Below are positions 6,825 to 15,406 of a stretch of 22,795 nt of DNA, piece after piece. The stretch's first letter is position 1. Each line of letters begins with the position of its first letter. The position numbers were made by a program, and so were the translations under genes. Source of the stretch: Promethearchaeota archaeon (lineage in GTDB: Archaea > Asgardarchaeota > Lokiarchaeia > Sigynarchaeales > SOKP01); assembly GCA_016839655.1 (NCBI GenBank), contig JAEOTW010000228.1, positions 1 through 22,795 of the forward strand. Direction: 5' to 3'. The notes beneath the pieces were generated by a model that searched no databases, was not told the DNA's origin, and saw nothing but the letters and a program-made list of their open reading frames with translations.

Positions 6825-7868
6825 TTATTCTTTAGATTTAAGTAATGTTTCAGTCAATTTAAAGAATATTTCTTCAACATTTTTTCCTGTTAAAGCGGAT
6901 GTCTCTACATATTCCAGATTAAGTTTTTTTGAAATTAAGGAAGATTCTTCAGAATTAATTGTTCTTTGATTGCTCAAATCTTCCTTATTACCTAAAATAA
7001 AACCTATTATTTCATCTTCAATATGGATAATATTTCTTTCAACATCTTTATACCAATTTAAAATACTATCAAATGATTTGCGGTTTGTAAGGTCAAAAAT
7101 AAAGATTACGGCTTCTGCTCCTTTATAAAAATGCCTACGCATAGCTTCAAATTTAATTTGTCCTGCAATATCCCATAGTATAAGTTTAGCTTTTGTTTTA
7201 TTTACTTCAACATTTTTTTCTGAAATATTTACTCCTAGTGTGGGTATATAGGTTCTTGCAAAAGCATCATCTGTAAATCTTAGGATAGTTGAAGTTTTTC
7301 CTACACCAGGATCTCCACAAACCACAACTTTAAAATTATATTCAACCTCTGATTCTTCTTCAAGATCTTCTTCAGGAAAAGCTTCTGATTTTAAAGTAGA
7401 TTTTTCTTTTTTTTGCAAATCATTTAAAATTTCTGATATTTTGAAGTTCAGCGTATTAATCTCGTAAAAAATATCATCAGTATTAGCCTCTTTATGCTTT
7501 AGTTTTATGATTCTTTGGGCAGCAACAGTGAAAGCAGACTCAAGATAATCGATATATTTGTAAAAAATAAGATCATCTGCTTCATTAAAGAGCAATGTTA
7601 TTGTTGATAAAGCCATACCTCCTTTAAAGCTGTCTGTCTCCCGTTCTATATATTTTACTATACCTTTTAAATTGAATGAGGGAAAAGGCATTATAACTGC
7701 AGATTTAGGCACTACTCCCTGATCTGTGGTTAACATTGTAATTGATTTAATTGCTACTGACATGCGAAGCTTCTCAGATAAATCAAGAGGATTCCAAAGT
7801 ACTGGGCTAGGGCCGGATCCTTCATTGAGTTCAGTGTAAACAATAGCTTTAATTATATCCGTAGACAT
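6825..7868 (-). CDS. Longin-like domain fused to a Ras/Rab-like small GTPase (paralogue 1)
   Basis: Two-part Asgard-type GTPase of 347 residues. Residues 1 to about 125 form a longin-like alpha/beta module (IIKAIVYTELNEGSGPSPVL, then MSVAIKSITMLTTDQG, AVIMPFPSFNLKGIVKYIE and LIFYKYIDYLE). A charged linker (about 126-177) leads to a complete GTPase domain: G1 GDPGVGKT (185-192), G2 Thr210 in YIPTLGV, G3 DIAGQ (233-237), G4 NKED (294-297) and G5 SAL (324-326). All nucleotide-binding motifs are intact, so it should switch between GTP and GDP. The C-terminus ends LLKSKE with no cysteine, so eukaryotic-type prenylation is not possible. It is colinear with the gene at 8009 and the same length, so the two are tandem duplicates. 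A nitroreductase gene follows 11 bases later. Role in the cell unknown; membrane-trafficking-like function is inference. Confidence 0.88.
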   Translation of the reverse strand: MSTDIIKAIVYTELNEGSGPSPVLWNPLDLSEKLRMSVAIKSITMLTTDQGVVPKSAVIMPFPSFNLKGIVKYIERETDSFKGGMALSTITLLFNEADDLIFYKYIDYLESAFTVAAQRIIKLKHKEANTDDIFYEINTLNFKISEILNDLQKKEKSTLKSEAFPEEDLEEESEVEYNFKVVVCGDPGVGKTSTILRFTDDAFARTYIPTLGVNISEKNVEVNKTKAKLILWDIAGQIKFEAMRRHFYKGAEAVIFIFDLTNRKSFDSILNWYKDVERNIIHIEDEIIGFILGNKEDLSNQRTINSEESSLISKKLNLEYVETSALTGKNVEEIFFKLTETLLKSKE

Positions 7869-7979
7869 TTTTGGGTAAGAAATGGGATTGTATTAGACAA
7901 ATACTGTTTAATAATTAAAAAAACTTCAAGTTATTAAAAATTTGTAAATCTCAATATTGTTCTTTCTTAAGAATAAAAG

Positions 7980-8003
7980 TTCGTGAAACTCAACTTTCAC
8001 GAA
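7980..8003 (-). terminator. Hairpin terminator after longin-GTPase paralogue 2
   Basis: A perfect 9-bp inverted repeat (TTCGTGAAA and TTTCACGAA) with a 6-base loop begins 5 bases beyond the stop codon of the gene at 8009-9052. On the minus strand it is followed by a T-rich stretch (CTTTTATTCTT). This looks like a Rho-independent-style terminator, which is less common in archaea than plain T-runs. It separates the two paralogous GTPase genes. Confidence 0.6.
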
Positions 8004-8008
8004 GAAAT

Positions 8009-9052
8009 TTATAGTCGTGATTTGTATAATAGAGTTGCGATTGTAGAAAATGCTTCATCTACATTTTCTCCTATTAAGGCAGAGGTTTCAATAAAACCTA
8101 ATTCCAGTTTTGTTGCTAACTCGTCAATGCTTTCAGGTGATACTTTCCTCTCTTCCATCAGATCCTTTTTATTTCCAATAATATAACCAATTAAATCATC
8201 ACGGCGATCTCCTAGTTGTTCTACTACATCTGAAAACCATTTTGGGATGTTATTAAAAGTTTCCTCTCGAGTTAAATCAAAAACTAAGAAAACAGCATCG
8301 GATCCTCGATAAAACTGTTGTCTCATTGTATGAAATTTCTGTTGACCTCCAATATCCCATAATGTTAATTGGATAATTTTATCGTCTATATTAAATATTT
8401 TATCCGATACCATGACACCTAATGTAGGCACGTAATTTCTCCTAAATGCATTATCCGTATATCTTAAAATTAGTGAAGTTTTACCTACACTAGGCTCCCC
8501 AACTAAGATTATCTTGAACTGGTAATCAATCAGGCTTCGGTCTGTTATTTTTTGAGTAGGAAAAGCTTCACTTTCAGGTTGTGTAGTTTCTTGTAATCTT
8601 AACTCCTCTAAAAGGGTTGAGATATTAAATTCAAGATGTTCGAGAACTTTAATGAAATCTCCTCTTGTAGATTTTGATTTTTCTAGTTTTATTATTGTTG
8701 GAGTAAGATTATTGAAAGGAATAGAAAGCTCATTAATGTATTTGTAAAAAATAACATCATCTTGTTCTTGAAAAAGTAAAACAAAAGCGGACTGACCAAT
8801 ATTTCCACGCCTAGATTCATCATCCCACTTCACGAATTTAATTAATCCTTTTAAATTCATTGAAGTAAATGGAAGAATTACTAATGATTCTGGAACGAGA
8901 CCTTGTTCTCCAGTTAAAACAGTTAAGGCTTTTATGCTAATATGCATAAGCTCCATTTGAGTAAATTTAGAAGGAATCCAAGCTACTGGATTTGGCCCAA
9001 GTTCATCGTTCATTTCAATGTAGGCAATACCCTTTATTATCTGATGTGTCAT
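8009..9052 (-). CDS. Longin-like domain fused to a Ras/Rab-like small GTPase (paralogue 2)
   Basis: A 347-residue protein with the same layout as its neighbour at 6825. The longin-like module at 1-125 reads IIKGIAYIEMNDELGPNPVA, HISIKALTVLTGEQG, VILPFTSMNLKGLIKFVK and VIFYKYINELS. The linker is followed by a GTPase domain with G1 GEPSVGKT (185-192), G2 Thr210 in YVPTLGV, G3 DIGGQ (233-237), G4 NKKD (294-297) and G5 SAL (324-326). Motif positions are identical to paralogue 1 with no length change, yet the sequences differ widely, so the duplication is old. The second G of DIGGQ is Arf-like, while YVPT, NKKD and SAL are Rab/Ras-like. There is no C-terminal cysteine. It is separated from paralogue 1 by 140 bases containing a hairpin terminator and a TATA-like region, so each gene probably has its own promoter. 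Confidence 0.88.
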   Translation of the reverse strand: MTHQIIKGIAYIEMNDELGPNPVAWIPSKFTQMELMHISIKALTVLTGEQGLVPESLVILPFTSMNLKGLIKFVKWDDESRRGNIGQSAFVLLFQEQDDVIFYKYINELSIPFNNLTPTIIKLEKSKSTRGDFIKVLEHLEFNISTLLEELRLQETTQPESEAFPTQKITDRSLIDYQFKIILVGEPSVGKTSLILRYTDNAFRRNYVPTLGVMVSDKIFNIDDKIIQLTLWDIGGQQKFHTMRQQFYRGSDAVFLVFDLTREETFNNIPKWFSDVVEQLGDRRDDLIGYIIGNKKDLMEERKVSPESIDELATKLELGFIETSALIGENVDEAFSTIATLLYKSRL

Positions 9053-9156
9053 AATTACACGAAATTTTGTTGGATGAAAAATTTTTATGTTTATAATCTG
9101 TAAATTTTTCGCTTTTAACTAATAATATACTATTTTTATATAAATAATAATCGCTG

Positions 9157-9165
9157 AAAAAAAAA
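9157..9165 (-). terminator. Oligo-T terminator after the seven-helix protein gene
   Basis: On the minus strand a T9 run starts 10 bases after the stop codon of the gene at 9175-9885. No hairpin is seen. Confidence 0.4.
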
Positions 9166-9174
9166 GATTTTAGA

Positions 9175-9885
9175 TTATGTTTTTAATCCTAAATACATGA
9201 ACCAGAAGCTACTTAAATAGCCAATTCTTACGATTATTACCAAAAATCCTGGAACTGTTAAACCTTCTAATAATCCAAAAATACAGAAGCACAGAGATCC
9301 TAATGAGAGATAGAGAAAATTTTTACGGATTGCTCCTGTAGATTGAAAAGCTTTATACATAAAACCTATACCTAAGAGAACTATAACCGAGATTAATAGC
9401 GCGCCCATCAAATATCCTGCAAGAGTATTTAGATTAACATTATAATCTATTAAATTTATTGTCGGAACTGCAGGGGGTGTAGGATTAAAATTAAAAGATC
9501 CTAAAGGATCTGTGAATAATACAATATCAAAGAAAATTAGGAGACCTAAGAACACTATAATAATATAATTTTTCAATTTTGGTGTCAATATTTTAGCTCC
9601 AATGTATATAGCAGTAACTATTGCAGGGGCAAACCATAAATATGACAAAATCGCAACTATTCCATTATTGGGCATATTTTGTTGAATAATTATAACCGTA
9701 AGGAAATCTAAAAAAACCCCTAGGAACATGAGACCCGCAAAAATGTTTGCTAAACCTAAATACAAAAGCATTTTAGCATCTGTTTTTCGTGATCTGTAAA
9801 CACAAAATGAACCAAAAATAATCCCAAAAATCACCACTCCTGAAGCAGTAATTCCATCAATCCATCCATTTATATCTAAAGCCAA
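9175..9885 (-). CDS. Seven-helix membrane protein of unknown function
   Basis: A 236-residue protein with about seven hydrophobic helices: roughly residues 13-30, 38-67, 79-100, 107-126, 154-176, 188-208 and 212-233. Between helices 4 and 5 lies a longer polar, proline-rich external-looking loop (around residues 130-148, with NPTPPAVPT). Short basic loops such as YRSRKTDAK and ILTPKLKN suggest the cytoplasmic faces. The arrangement resembles sensor-type seven-helix input domains found in front of histidine kinases, but here no signalling domain is attached. I do not recognise a named family. It is transcribed in the same direction as the longin-GTPase gene behind it but has its own T-run. Confidence 0.65.
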   Translation of the reverse strand: MALDINGWIDGITASGVVIFGIIFGSFCVYRSRKTDAKMLLYLGLANIFAGLMFLGVFLDFLTVIIIQQNMPNNGIVAILSYLWFAPAIVTAIYIGAKILTPKLKNYIIIVFLGLLIFFDIVLFTDPLGSFNFNPTPPAVPTINLIDYNVNLNTLAGYLMGALLISVIVLLGIGFMYKAFQSTGAIRKNFLYLSLGSLCFCIFGLLEGLTVPGFLVIIVRIGYLSSFWFMYLGLKT

Positions 9886-10035
9886 TTTTAAATTTCACCA
9901 TATAATTATTTTAAATTTAAATTACCTGTAAATTATATGATCTTTCAGTTTAATAAATAATATGTTATTATGAAGAAATCTTAAACTTAAGATTAAATTG
10001 GTATAAAAAGGACTAAGAAATTTGATATCATGAAG

Positions 10036-10311
10036 TTAATCTTTAACTTTCTCTAAGATTGAGATGATTCGGTAAATAGTTGTCCTCGCATGAAAAGGAA
10101 TATTCGGATCCTGAGAAAGATCGTCCACCATATACATTACATTGCTCGCAAGAACACCAGGAGTCTCGTCTTCTTTATGTAATTCATTAATGCCTCTTTG
10201 CGCAATCCTTTTAATATTTCGAGGCACGCTTCTGTCTTGCATCATTCCATTTAAAAGTAATTCAACATCCTCAAAAGCTTGTTTCTCTTCATCAGTTAGT
10301 GCCCTTGGCAT
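10036..10311 (-). CDS. UPF0147 family protein
   Basis: A small all-helical archaeal protein of 91 residues. The beginning MPRALTDEEKQAFEDVELLL and the block MMQDRSVPRNIKRIAQRGI, with its repeat-like echo LSQDPNIPFHARTTIYRIIS, are characteristic of the UPF0147 family. The two D-x-x-[IV]-P-x-x-[IA]-[RK] units suggest an internal duplication of a two-helix hairpin. No biochemical function is known to me. The ATG at 10311 is preferred over an upstream in-frame TTG/GTG because a GGTGA ribosome site sits 7 bases before it. Confidence 0.9.
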   Translation of the reverse strand: MPRALTDEEKQAFEDVELLLNGMMQDRSVPRNIKRIAQRGINELHKEDETPGVLASNVMYMVDDLSQDPNIPFHARTTIYRIISILEKVKD

Positions 10312-10406
10312 AAAAAAATTCACCAAAAGAAGTGTATTTAATAAATAGGAAATTTAACAAGTAAAATTTTTTTTATAATATAATTTTTTTGATTTTGGAT
10401 TAATAA

Positions 10407-13319
10407 TTAGTAGATTCCGAATTCACGAATTTGCTGTTTTAAATTTAGGATTTCTTCGTCAAATTCTTTTATTTGATTTTGAAATTTCTCGAAAAATTCA
10501 TTAAATTCTTCAATTTTACCTTGATTAATTTCATTTACAAAATTATATGAGATTTTTAGAATAGTACTAAATATATGATCAAATTGTTCCGTAGAACTGA
10601 GAAGATTTTGAGTTACATTTTTACCTTTTTTTCTTACCATATTCCGGAGTTTGCCACGAGGAATTCTGATTCTATCTGTTAATTTATCACATTCACTGAG
10701 GAATTTGTAAGATTGAGCTTTATTTTCTTCTTTAAGTTTAGCTTCGATAATTTCTGTTCTCCAAGTATTCATTCTTCCTCTAGCAAAAGTATCAAAATTC
10801 AAAGAAATTGAATCTATACCTTCTCTTACTAGGAATCTAAGGAAATCAGGATCATCACTAGGAGCTTGACCACATATCCCTACTTTTCTACCATATTCAT
10901 GAGCAGTTGCAATTAGATGGCTCACAGATCTTCTTATTGCTTCACTATTTGTATTATAATTGTAATTATTCATTAAGGGAATCATCTTTTCATTGTCTCG
11001 TCCAACCCCATAAGTAAGTTGAGTAAGATCATTTGATCCTATAGAGAATCCGTCAAAAAACTCGCTAAAAATATCAGCACAAATAATATTTGATGGAATT
11101 TCTGCCATAACATAAACTTTTAAATCGTCTTGACCTCGGATTAATCCTTCACTCTTCATAATATCCATAATCTTTTGTGATTCTTCGGGGCTTCGACAGA
11201 AAGGTAACATAGGAATAATATTCTTTAGGCCCCAATCTCTTGCTTTTCTAATCGCTCGTAGCTCTAGTATAAATGCTTGTTGAAATTCATCATGTACATA
11301 TCGTGAACAACCTCTAAAACCTAGCATTGGATTATTTTCTTCACCTTCATATATCCATCCCCCAATTAGATTCATATACTCATTAGTCTTGAAGTCTGAA
11401 AGTCTTACTACGCACTCAGCCAAGCTTCCATCGGGTAAAGTTTTCCATACCCCCGCAGCAATGGTTGCAATCCCTTCAGCCAACTTTTCTATGTAAAATT
11501 CTTCTTTATTATCATATCCAACTGTTAATTCTCTAATTTTATCCAATGTTAGTTTTAACCTTATTATTTCTTGACTGAAAGGATCCTTATGATATAAGTC
11601 GCTTCTTTTTATGTTCTCTATCTTTTTCCGTTGTTCTAATAAAATATCATATCTCATTACTAGAGCCTCATAATCTATTAAGGCATTTGGATGAATTTGA
11701 ATTTCATCATTTATAATGAACTCTAACCTGGCTAATCCCGTTCCATCTGGATATTTTCCAGAAGAGAGTGCCCCTTTAGGAATTCCTAAATTGACTAAGA
11801 CTTTAGCTTTAGTTAATGGTAGTTTAGCAAATTCAATTGTATCAAAGTCATACTCAACATCCTTTAACCAAATTCTCGGTTCTCCTTCACTACAATCAAT
11901 AGTTACATATTCTAATCCATTACGTTCTTGTTCCTTCATAATTTGGACAATATCATCAGCTCCTACTATAGATGCTATGTTTAATTCTCTCGAGACTATA
12001 GCCGCATGACAAGTAGGACCACCTCTTTCTGTAATTACACCCCCTAAATTCTGCATATAGGAAGTCCAATCGGGATTAGTTTCCTCAGTTATTAAAATAT
12101 CTCCTTCTCGTAATAGGTGAGCATCATTTATGGATTCAATTATTTTAATTTTTCCATATCCAATTCTTCTACCAATAGCGATCCCTGTATTTTCGACGTA
12201 TAATCCATTTTTAATTAACTCATCAGGATCCTCAAGAAGATAAAAAATTTCTTCAACATCGCCTTTAATGCTATGAACAGTTTCAGGACGAGCTTGAACA
12301 ATATAGATTTTTTTATTATTTCCCACAGCCCATTCAATGTCCATTCTCCTCCCATAATGTTTTCTAATTTTTTGAGCATATTCAGCTAAAGTCAATACTT
12401 CATCTTCGGTTAGGCAGTATTTCAGTTGCTGGTCATCTGGTACATTAACTACTTCTGTACCAATTTTTTCAATACCCTTAGAAAAAATCATCATCTTTTC
12501 TTTCTTTACAAGTTCATGACGAATAATTCTAAGTTGCTTAGGATCATGTTTAAAGACAATAAATTCATCTCCTTTTTCTACCCCCTGAACAATTAATTCT
12601 CCTAACCCCCATGTACCTCTAATAACAATCACATTTGGGTTACCAGAATCGGGGTCTTCCGTGAACATTACACCTGAAGCCTTTACACCTCCTATTCCTC
12701 CAGCCATCTCTTGGACTCCTACTGAGAGTTTCACGCTAAAATGGTCAAAACCGGCTCGTTCACGGTACATTGTAGCTCTTGTGGTGAAAATTGAAGCCAT
12801 ATCCTTCAGTATATATTCAAGAATTTCCTTTTCCCCAGAGATATTTAAATGTGTATCTTGTTGTCCTGCAAACGAAGCATCTGGCAGATCCTCCGCTGTA
12901 GCTGAGCTTCTAACAGCAAAAGTAGAATTTTCTCCGATTTTTTCAATTAATTTATTGTAGGCATCTAAGATCTCATCTGCTAAGGAGTCTGGAATTTTAG
13001 ATTGTTCAATGACGTATCTAATATTTGCACAAATTTTATCAACCTTTTCGACAGCTTTTATATCTTCTGACTTTAATTCGGTTGAGATCCTTTTAATATC
13101 TCTAGCAATTAAATCTCGAAGTGAAACTTCTTCTTCTTTAATTGTATAATAGTTGTTATTCAATACATAGTCAAACGCTTCTGAAGTTACAGCAAAACCA
13201 AGAGGAACGGAAATTCCAAAACTTAACAATTCTCCTAAAGATGCATTTTTTCCTCCTACAAGAGGTATATCCCCTACTCTGACATCTTCAAAGAACTTAA
13301 TATATCTATAATCATTCAT
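10407..13319 (-). CDS. ppsA: Phosphoenolpyruvate synthase with a C-terminal extension
   Basis: Pyruvate, water dikinase: pyruvate + ATP + water give phosphoenolpyruvate + AMP + phosphate, the entry step of gluconeogenesis. Domains in order: ATP-grasp-like nucleotide-binding part (about 1-345; VGGKNASLGE at 21-30, AVRSSATAEDLPDASFAGQQ at 135-154); swivelling phosphohistidine domain (GGPTCHAAI, His438); PEP/pyruvate TIM barrel (about 500-855; GFRGCSRY, AEIPSN, GSNDLTQLTYGVGRDN, and VGICGQAP with catalytic Cys816). All key residues are present. The protein is 970 residues against about 750-820 for typical members; much of the excess is a charged, helical tail from about 855 with a likely coiled coil at 935-965. 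An AGGAG site lies upstream of the ATG at 13319. It is monocistronic or leads towards the UPF0147 gene. Confidence 0.95.
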   Translation of the reverse strand: MNDYRYIKFFEDVRVGDIPLVGGKNASLGELLSFGISVPLGFAVTSEAFDYVLNNNYYTIKEEEVSLRDLIARDIKRISTELKSEDIKAVEKVDKICANIRYVIEQSKIPDSLADEILDAYNKLIEKIGENSTFAVRSSATAEDLPDASFAGQQDTHLNISGEKEILEYILKDMASIFTTRATMYRERAGFDHFSVKLSVGVQEMAGGIGGVKASGVMFTEDPDSGNPNVIVIRGTWGLGELIVQGVEKGDEFIVFKHDPKQLRIIRHELVKKEKMMIFSKGIEKIGTEVVNVPDDQQLKYCLTEDEVLTLAEYAQKIRKHYGRRMDIEWAVGNNKKIYIVQARPETVHSIKGDVEEIFYLLEDPDELIKNGLYVENTGIAIGRRIGYGKIKIIESINDAHLLREGDILITEETNPDWTSYMQNLGGVITERGGPTCHAAIVSRELNIASIVGADDIVQIMKEQERNGLEYVTIDCSEGEPRIWLKDVEYDFDTIEFAKLPLTKAKVLVNLGIPKGALSSGKYPDGTGLARLEFIINDEIQIHPNALIDYEALVMRYDILLEQRKKIENIKRSDLYHKDPFSQEIIRLKLTLDKIRELTVGYDNKEEFYIEKLAEGIATIAAGVWKTLPDGSLAECVVRLSDFKTNEYMNLIGGWIYEGEENNPMLGFRGCSRYVHDEFQQAFILELRAIRKARDWGLKNIIPMLPFCRSPEESQKIMDIMKSEGLIRGQDDLKVYVMAEIPSNIICADIFSEFFDGFSIGSNDLTQLTYGVGRDNEKMIPLMNNYNYNTNSEAIRRSVSHLIATAHEYGRKVGICGQAPSDDPDFLRFLVREGIDSISLNFDTFARGRMNTWRTEIIEAKLKEENKAQSYKFLSECDKLTDRIRIPRGKLRNMVRKKGKNVTQNLLSSTEQFDHIFSTILKISYNFVNEINQGKIEEFNEFFEKFQNQIKEFDEEILNLKQQIREFGIY

Positions 13320-13430
13320 TTTAATAAGAAACTCCTAGGAATTGGAATAATGCTAATTTCTCTAAATAATAATAATTATTCTTCTAATTATAAATTAAAC
13401 GTCAATAAAAAAACTAACGACAAAACTTGA

Positions 13431-13949
13431 TTAATTTAACTCCCTTTCAAAAATTTCAAAATCAGAAGCAGTAAATAAACAGAAGATTACTTCTTTAATT
13501 TGAGTTTCGCCTTGTAAATATTCTTTTACGGTTGTAATCATAATTTTTGCACAGCGATCAATAGGATATCCAAAAACACCTGTTGAAATGGCTGGAAATG
13601 CTATAGATTTAAGATCATTTTCATCCATTAATTTTAAACTATTAAGTGTTGCATTATGCAATTTATTATCTTCATTCCCTTCTCCCATTCTTGGTCCTAC
13701 AGCATGAATTACATGTTTAGTTTTAAGATTGCCCCCAGTTGTTATAACTGCGCCTCCAACAAAAGTGCTACCAATTTTATTACATTCTTGCTGGATTTCT
13801 GGCCCTCCTCTTCTTCTAATAGCATCAGCTACACCACTTCCTAATCTAAGTTGAGCATTGGCAGCATTTACAATCGCATCAGTCTCTAATTCTGTAATAT
13901 CTCCTTGGACCAAATTTATTATTGAATTCTTTATTTTCAATTCTTTCAT
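13431..13949 (-). CDS. Macro domain protein (ADP-ribose/O-acetyl-ADP-ribose hydrolase type)
   Basis: A single macro domain of about 172 residues, the YmdB/MacroD-like class that binds ADP-ribose and often removes it from proteins or hydrolyses O-acetyl-ADP-ribose. Seen: LVQGDITELETDAIVNAANA (adenine-binding Asp and the catalytic-loop Asn), the glycine-rich GSGVADAIRRRGG, VIHAVGPRMGEG and the diphosphate loop AISTGVFGYP. All features of an active enzyme are there. The ATG at 13949 is preferred; an in-frame TTG nine bases earlier only adds M-I-I, exactly as at the dehydrogenase gene near 4976. It is flanked by PEP synthase and a cysteine-cluster gene on the same strand; no ADP-ribosyl transferase is visible in the window. 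Confidence 0.93.
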   Translation of the reverse strand: MKELKIKNSIINLVQGDITELETDAIVNAANAQLRLGSGVADAIRRRGGPEIQQECNKIGSTFVGGAVITTGGNLKTKHVIHAVGPRMGEGNEDNKLHNATLNSLKLMDENDLKSIAFPAISTGVFGYPIDRCAKIMITTVKEYLQGETQIKEVIFCLFTASDFEIFERELN

Positions 13950-13986
13950 AATAATCAATTTGAATACTTATAGTAAAAATAAGTAT

Positions 13987-14006
13987 AAAAAAAATAAAAA
14001 AAAAAA
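13987..14006 (-). terminator. Oligo-T terminator after the cysteine-cluster gene
   Basis: The plus strand carries two long A-runs interrupted by a single T directly beyond the stop codon of the gene at 14007. On the minus strand this is a long T-rich tract, as expected for archaeal termination. Confidence 0.5.
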
Positions 14007-14714
14007 TTATTCTTCACTGCCCTTCTTAAAGATTTCGTCCAATTTCGCTCTATCTTCTTCACTCATCTTACTCATTGCTTCCATGTTTTGCCGCATTAAA
14101 TCCATCATTATTTTTTGAGAGATCATTTGGTTTAAAACAGGCAAGGCAATTCTCATTCGAGTTAATTCGTAGTGCATTGTCTTCGCGATTTCTCGCATCT
14201 CTTTTAATTCTTCGGGTGTCATTCCTTCTTCGCCAACACCAGGACAGTCTGCATCAACAACAATATAATTTTTTCCGTCAAACTCCAATGGATATGTACG
14301 ACAACTTAATGGGCGATTATCATAAACTAAGCACTTTTTATCATCTTTATTATATAAAGGACACTTAACAGAAAGTAATTCTTTAATTGGAATTGTACCA
14401 AAAGGATCCTTTGGTTCCTTTTTTTCTTCACCTTCTTCTGGAGGTGGTGGTAATGGTTTTAAGATTAAATCAATTCCACCATCAGGTTTGTTGTAAATGT
14501 CTAAATAAGGCAAAAAATTTGATACAACTCCATTGCGTGCCCACATCTCTAAATCCCAGAACGTTATCGGAATTGGACCACGAGCAAGACAACAAGCATC
14601 ACATCTGGTACATTTAAATGTAAATTTTGCCTTTGGTTTATCAGTTTCAACTTTTTCTTCTTTTTTTTCCTCGCTGACTTCTGGAGTTTGAGTTTCTTTT
14701 TCTTCATCTACCAT
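14007..14714 (-). CDS. YkgJ-type cysteine-cluster protein (putative Fe-S or zinc binding)
   Basis: A 235-residue protein with eight cysteines in the order C-x2-C-x2-C-C (FKCTRCDACC, residues 35-42), KCPLY (118), KCLVYDNRPLSCRTYP (128 and 138) and DADCPG (157). This is the YkgJ/UPF0153 pattern, thought to bind a metal or Fe-S cluster; the reaction is unknown. The N-terminal 30 residues are a Lys/Glu-rich, probably disordered tail, and a proline/glutamate loop (PLPPPPEEGEEKKEPKDP) sits between the cysteine groups. The C-terminus is helical and methionine-rich. I chose the ATG at 14714 rather than the GTG at 14726 because a TATA-like element (about 14730-14737) would put transcription start downstream of the GTG. 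Confidence 0.85.
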   Translation of the reverse strand: MVDEEKETQTPEVSEEKKEEKVETDKPKAKFTFKCTRCDACCLARGPIPITFWDLEMWARNGVVSNFLPYLDIYNKPDGGIDLILKPLPPPPEEGEEKKEPKDPFGTIPIKELLSVKCPLYNKDDKKCLVYDNRPLSCRTYPLEFDGKNYIVVDADCPGVGEEGMTPEELKEMREIAKTMHYELTRMRIALPVLNQMISQKIMMDLMRQNMEAMSKMSEEDRAKLDEIFKKGSEE

Positions 14715-14773
14715 TTGATTACTCACTCAATATATATTTCTGAAGATTTATTTAAGAAAGAAGAATTCAAACT

Positions 14774-14783
14774 AAAAAAAAAA
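14774..14783 (-). terminator. Oligo-T terminator after the TBP gene
   Basis: On the minus strand ten Ts occur 24 bases beyond the TBP stop codon. Position and composition only. Confidence 0.45.
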
Positions 14784-14806
14784 TTTTGTTATATTGTTAT
14801 AAAACT

Positions 14807-15406
14807 TCACGAAGTCATGAAAAACTTTTCTTCGTTGAATAAGCGTCCAAGATTCAATAAGACAGGTTCAATATCATTTTTGTTATGAATTCCAGTACAA
14901 ACGACTTTCCCTGTACTAAATATCAAAAAAACTGATTTAATTGGAGTATTAGACCGATAAATCAAACCTGGAAAGACTTCTGGTTCATAAATGGCATCTG
15001 GTAGTCTTAATAATGCCCTATCCAGATTAATTTGGTTAAAAAAGTCAGTAGTTATTACAATATTAACAACTTTAGGATGGATTGAATTTATGCTAATATT
15101 ACTCTCAAGAATTTCATTAAGTTTTAAAATCAACCGATTTAATGCTATTTTAATATGATCAAATGATTTTAATCCAGTTAAAATCATTTTCCCATTCTTA
15201 AAAAGAATTATGACACATTTTGGATGATTTTCTCTAACAAAAAGTCCTGGAAAACGTTCTGAATTATATTCTGTATTTTGTATTCCTTCTGAAACTTTAT
15301 TTAAATCAATTATTTTTCCCAGATTAAGAGAAGTTTTAGCAACTATATTTTGAATAGTATAAGTTAAACTTCTACCATGATCCTCTAATGTGAGGTCAGT
15401 ATTCAT
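14807..15406 (-). CDS. tbp: TATA-box binding protein
   Basis: General archaeal transcription initiation factor that binds the TATA box and recruits TFB. The saddle-shaped core is visible as two imperfect repeats. Repeat 1 covers about 16-100 (IQNIVAKTSLN, ERFPGLFVRE, IILFKNGKMILTG). Repeat 2 covers about 112-195 (VVNIVITTDF, YEPEVFPGLIYRS, LIFSTGKVVCTG). All four DNA-kinking phenylalanines are kept: Phe52, Phe69, Phe145 and Phe163. The 15-residue N-terminal lead and the short C-terminal tail are close to archaeal norms. The first repeat looks more diverged (NHPKCVIILF) than typical. A GGGAG site 8 bases upstream supports the ATG at 15406. Asgard genomes can carry several TBPs, so this may be one of several. 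Confidence 0.95.
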   Translation of the reverse strand: MNTDLTLEDHGRSLTYTIQNIVAKTSLNLGKIIDLNKVSEGIQNTEYNSERFPGLFVRENHPKCVIILFKNGKMILTGLKSFDHIKIALNRLILKLNEILESNISINSIHPKVVNIVITTDFFNQINLDRALLRLPDAIYEPEVFPGLIYRSNTPIKSVFLIFSTGKVVCTGIHNKNDIEPVLLNLGRLFNEEKFFMTS

